From Promethearchaeota archaeon (lineage in GTDB: Archaea > Asgardarchaeota > Lokiarchaeia > Sigynarchaeales > SOKP01), in the NCBI GenBank assembly GCA_030668025.1, contig DAOUUT010000027.1, positions 1-20,219 on the forward strand: DNA of 20,219 nt, read 5' to 3'. Below, piece by piece: positions 14,629-20,219 of this stretch; within the stretch, counting starts at the first letter, position 1; the number at the start of each line of letters is the position of its first letter. The translations under genes were made by a program, and so were the position numbers. The notes under the pieces were generated by a model. That model saw only the letters and a list, made by a program, of their open reading frames with translations. It searched no databases and had not been told where the DNA came from.

Positions 14629-15879
14629 TTATGTCCGATACACGATATAAATTTTATCTTCTTTCCTAACTTTCTTACTTAAGCGCATGTTTACTTTAAA
14701 AGGGTTATCGTATCTTTTTTTATAAATATTTTTAATTTTTTCGCCTTTAAAGACCATATGCTTAATTTTTTGATGATGATAAGTGTTATCGCCTGTGATA
14801 ATAATTTCGTTTCCTAGTTCTAGATTAAATTCTTTAATTTCAATTAATACATTTGCAGTCATGCTATTTTCGTTAAACGATAATATCTTTCCAAGATAGT
14901 GTTTTTTATATGGGGATATATTTCCTCTGCGTTCTAATTCAACATCTTCAATTGTTGGTCTGTGAAAATAAAATCCTGTGTGAAACCCGCGATTATAGAC
15001 TTTAGCTAACTTTTCTAACCAGTCGCGAACCTTTTCTTTTGAGAAAGTATTTTCAAAATAGCTGTCTATTGCTTCTCGGTAGCACTTAGTTACCGTTTCT
15101 ATATATAGTGGATCTTTCATTCTACCTTCAATTTTGAAAACATTAATATTTGCTTCAATTAATTCTGGAATATATTCAATCATACAGAGATCTTTTGCGT
15201 TCAAGAACATTTGCCCATCGTATATGAATTCGTTATTTTCATCGTCAATTACTCGCCATTCTCTTCTACACGGCTGAACACAATTACCTCGGTTTGCTGA
15301 AAACTCTTCAGAATCACAAATTGTAGCTGATAGATAACAGCGACCTGAAATCGAAGTGCACATCGAGCCGTGAACAAAACATTCAATTTGCGTCTTAGTT
15401 AAATGATGTTTAATAAGCTTTATTTGTTTAAGAGATAGCTCTCTGGCTAAAATAATTCTCTCAGCGCCTAAATCTTCAAAAAATTTAGCAGACTCAACGT
15501 TAGATACGTTTGCTTGGGTTGAGATGTGAAATCTTAGTTTTTCGCGTTTAGCAAACTTTATCACCGCTAAATCGTGAGCAATTATAGCGTCTATACCCGC
15601 TTTCTTTGCTTCTAATATCAATTTCTCTAAATCTTGCAATTCAGAATCGTAGATTAAGATGTTTGTAGCCAAATACGCTTTCAATGGTGGTTTTTGATGA
15701 TGACAGAATTTTACTATCTCTTTAAGTTCGCCTCTTTCGAAATTTTTAGCTTTAGCTCTCATATTATATTTCTTGACGCCAAAATAAATAGCATCAGCTA
15801 ATCCAGCAACATTTCTTAAAGAAGCCCAATCTTGTACGGGAGCAAGTAATTCTGGTCTTTTTAGCGGCTTCTTTGCCAT
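14629..15879 (-). CDS. Peptidase U32-family protein (probable RNA-hydroxylation enzyme type)
   Basis: A 416-residue member of the U32 family. Visible: N-terminal RPELLAPVQDWASLRN (8-23); a TIM-barrel-like core with FHISTQANVSN (117-127); a Cys set C174, C181, C200, C204 in the contexts HGSMC, GRC and GNCVQPC, expected to bind an Fe-S cluster; and the FKIEGRMKDP (248-257) signature. A C-terminal beta-rich domain follows (about 325-416). Once called collagenase-like proteases, bacterial members TrhP and RlhA instead hydroxylate tRNA uridine or rRNA cytidine using prephenate. An RNA-modification role is therefore more likely than proteolysis, but the archaeal substrate is unknown. It is the first gene of a probable operon with pcm. 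Confidence 0.9.
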   Translation of the reverse strand: MAKKPLKRPELLAPVQDWASLRNVAGLADAIYFGVKKYNMRAKAKNFERGELKEIVKFCHHQKPPLKAYLATNILIYDSELQDLEKLILEAKKAGIDAIIAHDLAVIKFAKREKLRFHISTQANVSNVESAKFFEDLGAERIILARELSLKQIKLIKHHLTKTQIECFVHGSMCTSISGRCYLSATICDSEEFSANRGNCVQPCRREWRVIDDENNEFIYDGQMFLNAKDLCMIEYIPELIEANINVFKIEGRMKDPLYIETVTKCYREAIDSYFENTFSKEKVRDWLEKLAKVYNRGFHTGFYFHRPTIEDVELERRGNISPYKKHYLGKILSFNENSMTANVLIEIKEFNLELGNEIIITGDNTYHHQKIKHMVFKGEKIKNIYKKRYDNPFKVNMRLSKKVRKEDKIYIVYRT

Positions 15880-16108
15880 GATAATTGAAAATTTCTATTG
15901 TTCTATTGAAAAATAAAAGTCTCCTTATTAATATAATATCTCTTTTTTACATAATTTAAAAGAAAATAAATTTAATAATGAATGTCTTTTTTGTTCCACG
16001 AATAAGTAGAGAAATTTATCCCTCATACATTTAAATAGATGATTTTATATTACATATAAAAAGACTTAAGGAATTTTACACTTTAGTAGAAAAAATTGAG
16101 GATTAATA
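15880..16108. promoter_or_regulatory. Divergent promoter region, U32 / membrane-protein genes
   Basis: A 229-bp AT-rich spacer. For the plus gene, TATA candidates are CATTTAAATAG (16028-16038) and TTTTATATTA (16043-16052). GAGG at 16098-16101, 7 bases before TTG 16109, is one of the few clear Shine-Dalgarno sequences in the window. No repeat of note was seen. Confidence 0.4.
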
Positions 16109-18358
16109 TTGAGGAAAACAAAAGTTTTAATCATTATTAATATGACATTGTTAGTTTTTTTACTTGGGTTAAATTTACGCCTAAATAACGCCAACGCTCA
16201 AAGTAATGGAGATTCTTTAACCATTCCAACTAATTTTTCAATGCTTGAGTTTGGGGAAAGAAATGGCACTAATGAAAATGTAGATTCAATTGATATTGAG
16301 ATACCTTCCTCCTCTTGGAATCTTACTGACATTCAATTGAATTTCACTGATATTAAGTTAGAGCGAGAAACAAAAACAATTGAAGACCAACAATATGGTC
16401 ATTATGGTCATATCTATACAAAAAGTTCTTCATTAAAAAGGTATGGTCTTGGTGTACAAATTAATCTCACAGAAGCAACAATAATTTATGGCGTATACAT
16501 ATATGGTTACAAAACTTCTGAAACTACTGAATTAATTGATGTTCAATTAAGGGGATATGATAATTTAAATAATAAACCCAATTCTACTATTTATAGGTCA
16601 GCTAATTTTAATGTTTCTCTAATTCCAGGATGGTATTTACAGACTTTTTCAAATCCCATCTCTCTCTCTACGGGTAATTATTTTTTGGTACTAAATGGCT
16701 CTAACATAGTAAATGCCTCTACTCATTATTATTGGGCTTCCAATGAAGAAGATCCTACGAATCCTAATTTACACTCTTCTGAATATATTTCGCAATGGCT
16801 TGATGGAATTCAAAATTCTACTTATTTATATAAGTTAATACAAAGAGTGGATAGGAGCTATTCTCCAGAAGAAATTAATATGGCTGCGAGACTTACTGAT
16901 GGAGCTTATCAAATTTCAAACTCAATTTTACTTGGATCTGGAAATTTGATTATTTCGGGGATTAACTTTTCTCCTTCAGAAGATTTCATTAAAATTCATA
17001 TTGAAAACAATTCTTCTATTAATATTGTGTTTAATGTGTTTTATCATATTAAATTAATAAAAAACTTGAACTCCAATGCGAATGTTAATATACAAGAGTA
17101 TAGAGATAAAATTTGGACAGTAAACCCCACATTTATAAGGTATTTTAGTACTTATTCAATTAAATTCAATTATCCCGAGAGTTGGATTGGTATTAGGGTG
17201 AATAGGGATGGTATTGATATTACATCTCAAATTCTAATCAATGATTTTGATCATTTTATTTTTATTCCGAATAATACCCTTATAACTGGGGCTGATTGGC
17301 TAATATCCGCTAATTCAAGTAAAATTTCATTCACTTTAGATGTTGATCGCACTGAATTTTTAGCAGGTCAAGAATTAAAATTCTTTATCTCAGAGCCCTT
17401 GTTAAAAGGAAATTATACTTTTGTTTTAAACGACCCATTTCACGATAAAATTTACACGAGTAATAAAACCCTACCTTCAGAATCAAATTCTTTTACTTAC
17501 ATTATCCTGCCAAGTGCTTTAGATGGAGATTATAAAGCTTACATATATTGGTTCAACGGTACCGACGCTGGAGTTACAACTCAGATATTTGTAATCACTT
17601 TACCTTCTGAAATAGATTGGTTTTTAGTCGTTTCAGTCATAATAGTTATTGGATTAACTTCTGCGCTGTCAGCATCGTCTTACGTGCTAATTAAAAAAAT
17701 TAGGAAAAAGAGCGCTGCTCGGAAAGAAGTTATCTACAATAGATGCATGGATATTTTGAATTTGCACTATTTGCTTATTATAGAGAAGCATACTTCTTTA
17801 AATGTATACGATCAAGTTTTCGTAGAAAAAAAGATGAATACGTTGTTACTCTCTGGTTTTCTTGAAGCAATACGATCCTTTGGAATAGAGCTTTCTGGCT
17901 CTAAGGTTCACTCACAAACTATCAAGCTTGACTATCATAATTCAAAAATCTTGATGGCAGAATTTAAGCAATTCAGAATAATTCTAATAATGAAGGAACT
18001 CCCTTCTCAACTTTTTTATAACTCAATTAATGCTTTATCCTACGAAATCGAAGAAAAATATGGCACTTTGCTTGAAGAATTCAGTGGTGAGTTAGGACCC
18101 TTAAGAGAAATTGAAGTTTTAATCAAAAAACATTTGGGAACAGCTTTTCTTTATCCATTAAAGTTAGTAGGAACGGGTGAAGCTATAATTACAACTAATG
18201 AGAAGGAAATGATTAATAGAGCCTTGTTTTTAATGAAAACAAATAAAAAAAATTATTATTATACTACTCAACTAATGAGAGAAAAAGGATTTAATTCAAA
18301 GGATATCGAAACGATATTCTCTTTAATAGATAAGAAAATTTTTCAACCCATGACTTAA
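16109..18358 (+). CDS. Single-pass membrane protein with large ectodomain and longin/roadblock-like cytosolic domain
   Basis: A 749-residue protein. Residues 1-30 are a signal peptide (basic MRKTK, hydrophobic 7-23, NANA before a likely cleavage). Residues about 31-500 are an extracellular, probably beta-sandwich domain with more than fifteen N-x-S/T sites, typical of archaeal glycosylated surface proteins. A transmembrane helix spans about 504-528, followed by the basic stop KKIRKK (529-534). The cytosolic part (about 540-665) has alternating strands and helices ending in an acidic helix (EIEEKYGTLLEEFSGEL), reminiscent of longin/roadblock-type modules; residues about 670-749 look helical, possibly winged-helix. 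The start is TTG 16109 with a good GAGG at 16098-16101. The topology suggests a receptor or adaptor linking the surface to cytosolic machinery; the function is unknown. Confidence 0.8.
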   Translation: MRKTKVLIIINMTLLVFLLGLNLRLNNANAQSNGDSLTIPTNFSMLEFGERNGTNENVDSIDIEIPSSSWNLTDIQLNFTDIKLERETKTIEDQQYGHYGHIYTKSSSLKRYGLGVQINLTEATIIYGVYIYGYKTSETTELIDVQLRGYDNLNNKPNSTIYRSANFNVSLIPGWYLQTFSNPISLSTGNYFLVLNGSNIVNASTHYYWASNEEDPTNPNLHSSEYISQWLDGIQNSTYLYKLIQRVDRSYSPEEINMAARLTDGAYQISNSILLGSGNLIISGINFSPSEDFIKIHIENNSSINIVFNVFYHIKLIKNLNSNANVNIQEYRDKIWTVNPTFIRYFSTYSIKFNYPESWIGIRVNRDGIDITSQILINDFDHFIFIPNNTLITGADWLISANSSKISFTLDVDRTEFLAGQELKFFISEPLLKGNYTFVLNDPFHDKIYTSNKTLPSESNSFTYIILPSALDGDYKAYIYWFNGTDAGVTTQIFVITLPSEIDWFLVVSVIIVIGLTSALSASSYVLIKKIRKKSAARKEVIYNRCMDILNLHYLLIIEKHTSLNVYDQVFVEKKMNTLLLSGFLEAIRSFGIELSGSKVHSQTIKLDYHNSKILMAEFKQFRIILIMKELPSQLFYNSINALSYEIEEKYGTLLEEFSGELGPLREIEVLIKKHLGTAFLYPLKLVGTGEAIITTNEKEMINRALFLMKTNKKNYYYTTQLMREKGFNSKDIETIFSLIDKKIFQPMT

Positions 18359-18472
18359 AATAGAATTTCTTTTCTTCTTTTTTATATACCAACCTTTATA
18401 TTTCTAAACATCGAAATCTAAATTATACCTTAAAACCGAATTTTAAAAAAAAATTTCTTCTGTCTGATTATT
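18359..18472 (+). promoter_or_regulatory. Terminator and promoter between membrane-protein and sulfatase genes
   Basis: A T-rich stretch (about 18366-18384) after the membrane-protein stop fits an oligo-T terminator. AACCTTTATATTTC (about 18391-18404) is a good TATA-like candidate for the sulfatase gene. So the two genes are probably separate transcripts. Confidence 0.45.
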
Positions 18473-19996
18473 ATGAGCGAAAAAATTAATGTTTTATTTA
18501 TAATAACTGATGCCCAAAGAGCTGATCATTTAGGATGTGCTGGAAATCCTATTCTGAAAACTCCAAATCTCGATAGGTTGGCAAGTGAAGGCGTGAGGTT
18601 CACTAATTACTATTGTACTAATCCCATATGCATGCCTAATAGAGCAACATTACTCACAGGACTATATCCAAATGTGCATGGCGTTAGAAGCAACGGAATT
18701 AATTTACCCGAAGATACTCCGACCATTACAAAAACGCTTCAAAAAAGAGGTTGGCATACTGCGGCTATTGGAAAAATACACCATCAATTTTGGCTCGGGC
18801 CATATAAACAAAAAACTAAGTCTGCTGAAAGTTTGTTTAGTTGGTCGGTAGATAAAGGTAAAAAAGATCCTGTGGGAAAGAATTTTCCCCTCCCCTATTA
18901 TGGTTACGACGAAGTGGAAGTGATTTCTGGAAATGGTACTGTGTGCGCTGGCCATTATACAGAATGGTTGGAAGAAAGAGCCCCTAAAATTGCAGATGAA
19001 ATGAAAATAAGAGTTCAGAATTACGACAACCTTTTCAGTTTATATTGCGATGGAATACCAGAAGATTTATACAATACTACCTATGTTCAAGAACGAACAA
19101 TTGCTTTCCTCGAAAGATATGCCAAGGGTGATTATGGTGAAAAACCGTTTTATTTGCATTGCTCTTTTCCAGACCCACACTATCCTCTATATCCACCTAA
19201 GAGATTTCGAGACATGTATAAACCAGAAGATATTGAACTCCCTGCAAGTTTTCAAGATGCAAAGAATTTATATCGCCATAAATATTTAGGATATCATTTA
19301 AAAAATCCACCTTTTAAAAAAGCGTTCTTGCGAGAATCAACTGAAGAAGAGGTACGCAAGATTACTGCTTTAACTTACGCGGCTATTGCGTACATAGATT
19401 ATAGCGTAGGTAAAATACTAGCGTCTTTAGAAAAGTTGGGGTATTCTGAAAATACAATCGTAATTTTTACCAGCGATCACGGCGATTTAATGGGTGATCA
19501 TGGGCTACTATTCAAAGGACCATGTCCTTTCGTAGGACCTTGTCACATCCCTTTAATTTGGAAAGTACCCGGATTAACAAAGCCAGGAGTGTCTCAATCT
19601 TTAGTTAGCACTATTGATCTTCCTAAAACTATTCTTAACCTTTTAAATGTAAAAGAGCGACACCACCCACCTTATATGCAAGGTTTTGATATGTCTCCGG
19701 TCTTAGAAAATCCAGCTAAGAAAATACGAGATTGCGTATTAATAGAGAACGACGAAGAGGTCGGGCCTCTGGAAGCTCGGATAAGGCATTTAATTACTGA
19801 AGATTATAAGTTAACTGTTTACGAAGGGTTAGACGATTTTGGCGATATTTACGATCCTAAAAACGACCCTCATGAATTAAATAATTTATGGGATAAAAAA
19901 GATTTCCGAGACAAAAGATTCAAGTTGGTAAATAAATTATTACAGGAAAATCTTAAAGCACAATCCAAATTTCCTAAGAGAGTTGCTGCTACATAA
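18473..19996 (+). CDS. Sulfatase (formylglycine-dependent, Cys type)
   Basis: A 507-residue sulfatase of the alkaline-phosphatase superfamily, expected to hydrolyse a sulfate ester. Visible: the N-terminal metal site ITDAQR (11-16, D13, with Ala where many sulfatases have a second Asp); the modification motif C53-M-P-N-R57 followed by ATLLTG, in which Cys becomes formylglycine; GKIHH (100-104) with Lys and His in active-site positions; DPHYP (234-238); and SDHGD (334-338), with D335 and H336 as metal ligands. No signal peptide is present, so the enzyme is probably cytoplasmic. Activity requires a formylglycine-generating enzyme or anaerobic sulfatase-maturating enzyme, not seen in this window. 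The substrate is unknown; choline-sulfatase-like or phosphonate-ester hydrolase activity is also possible in this family. ATG 18473 is the natural start. Confidence 0.92.
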   Translation: MSEKINVLFIITDAQRADHLGCAGNPILKTPNLDRLASEGVRFTNYYCTNPICMPNRATLLTGLYPNVHGVRSNGINLPEDTPTITKTLQKRGWHTAAIGKIHHQFWLGPYKQKTKSAESLFSWSVDKGKKDPVGKNFPLPYYGYDEVEVISGNGTVCAGHYTEWLEERAPKIADEMKIRVQNYDNLFSLYCDGIPEDLYNTTYVQERTIAFLERYAKGDYGEKPFYLHCSFPDPHYPLYPPKRFRDMYKPEDIELPASFQDAKNLYRHKYLGYHLKNPPFKKAFLRESTEEEVRKITALTYAAIAYIDYSVGKILASLEKLGYSENTIVIFTSDHGDLMGDHGLLFKGPCPFVGPCHIPLIWKVPGLTKPGVSQSLVSTIDLPKTILNLLNVKERHHPPYMQGFDMSPVLENPAKKIRDCVLIENDEEVGPLEARIRHLITEDYKLTVYEGLDDFGDIYDPKNDPHELNNLWDKKDFRDKRFKLVNKLLQENLKAQSKFPKRVAAT

Positions 19997-20079
19997 CGAT
20001 AAAATTAAAAAGAATAAAAATTTAAACCTTATTTATTTTATGAATTTATAAAAAAGTGCAAGATATTTTTGTGTTTTTT

Positions 20080-20219
20080 ATGATTGGTCAAATAAATGAT
20101 GAATTGCTTCAATCATTATATTTTCCTCATATCTCTAGTAAAGTATTAGTAGCTTTAGCATTTATAATTTTAATCTCTGTTGGTCTAATTGCGGGAATTT
20201 TAATAAGAAAGCAAAAATT
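20080..20219 (+). CDS. Start of a membrane protein, truncated by window end
   Basis: An open frame from ATG 20080 to the window edge (46 complete codons). After a polar ~20-residue N-terminus there is one strongly hydrophobic segment (about residues 22-42, VLVALAFIILISVGLIAGIL) followed by basic RKQK, giving a likely N-out single-pass or first helix of a larger protein. It lies 83 bp after the sulfatase on the same strand. In-frame GTG 20071 is an alternative start. Family cannot be assigned from this fragment. Confidence 0.5.
   Translation, partial: MIGQINDELLQSLYFPHISSKVLVALAFIILISVGLIAGILIRKQK

Overview
The window is AT-rich archaeal DNA, most likely from an Asgard archaeon of the Lokiarchaeia type. 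That assignment is inferred from gene content; no rRNA marker is present. The supporting genes are an archaeal-type CO dehydrogenase/acetyl-CoA synthase alpha subunit, an MtrH-family methyltransferase, an Arf-like GTPase fused to a roadblock-like domain, a von Willebrand A protein with two RING/PHD-like zinc domains, a helical TPR/SNAP-like protein, and a membrane protein whose cytosolic part looks longin/roadblock-like. Genes are mostly single units with AT-rich spacers, oligo-T tracts after stops, few Shine-Dalgarno sequences, and some TTG starts.

Layout. 1-2822: cdhA, then a small Cys/His-rich helical protein that may handle metal. 2911-5507: the GTPase-roadblock gene (minus) and the vWA/zinc gene (plus) diverge from one 194-bp spacer. 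5613-6494: an MtrH-like protein, which with CdhA points to Wood-Ljungdahl or methyl-transfer C1 metabolism. 6667-8245: a TPR-like protein converging on an ArsR-family regulator. 8246-8862: the only long stretch without a convincing gene; it holds a perfect inverted repeat just upstream of the next gene. 8863-9471: a ribbon-helix-helix protein with an unrecognised C-terminal domain. 9487-13590: a maltokinase-like kinase (minus) diverging from a GH57 glucanotransferase/amylase (plus), a probable alpha-glucan unit. 13707-13847: a possible 46-residue lysine-rich protein. 13899-15879: a U32-family protein followed by protein-L-isoaspartate methyltransferase, a likely two-gene minus-strand operon. 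16109-18358: a secreted-domain/transmembrane/cytosolic-domain protein. 18473-19996: a formylglycine-type sulfatase. 20080 to the end: the start of a membrane protein cut by the window edge.

No tRNA, rRNA, CRISPR array, insertion sequence or integrase was seen. The best candidates for new biology are the GTPase-roadblock fusion facing the vWA/double-zinc protein, the membrane protein with a longin-like cytosolic domain, and the Cys/His-rich small protein beside cdhA. A 10-bp motif (ACTATCTTAA) recurs three times, only in intergenic DNA: twice before the MtrH-like gene and once between the kinase and GH57 genes. It may be a regulatory site.
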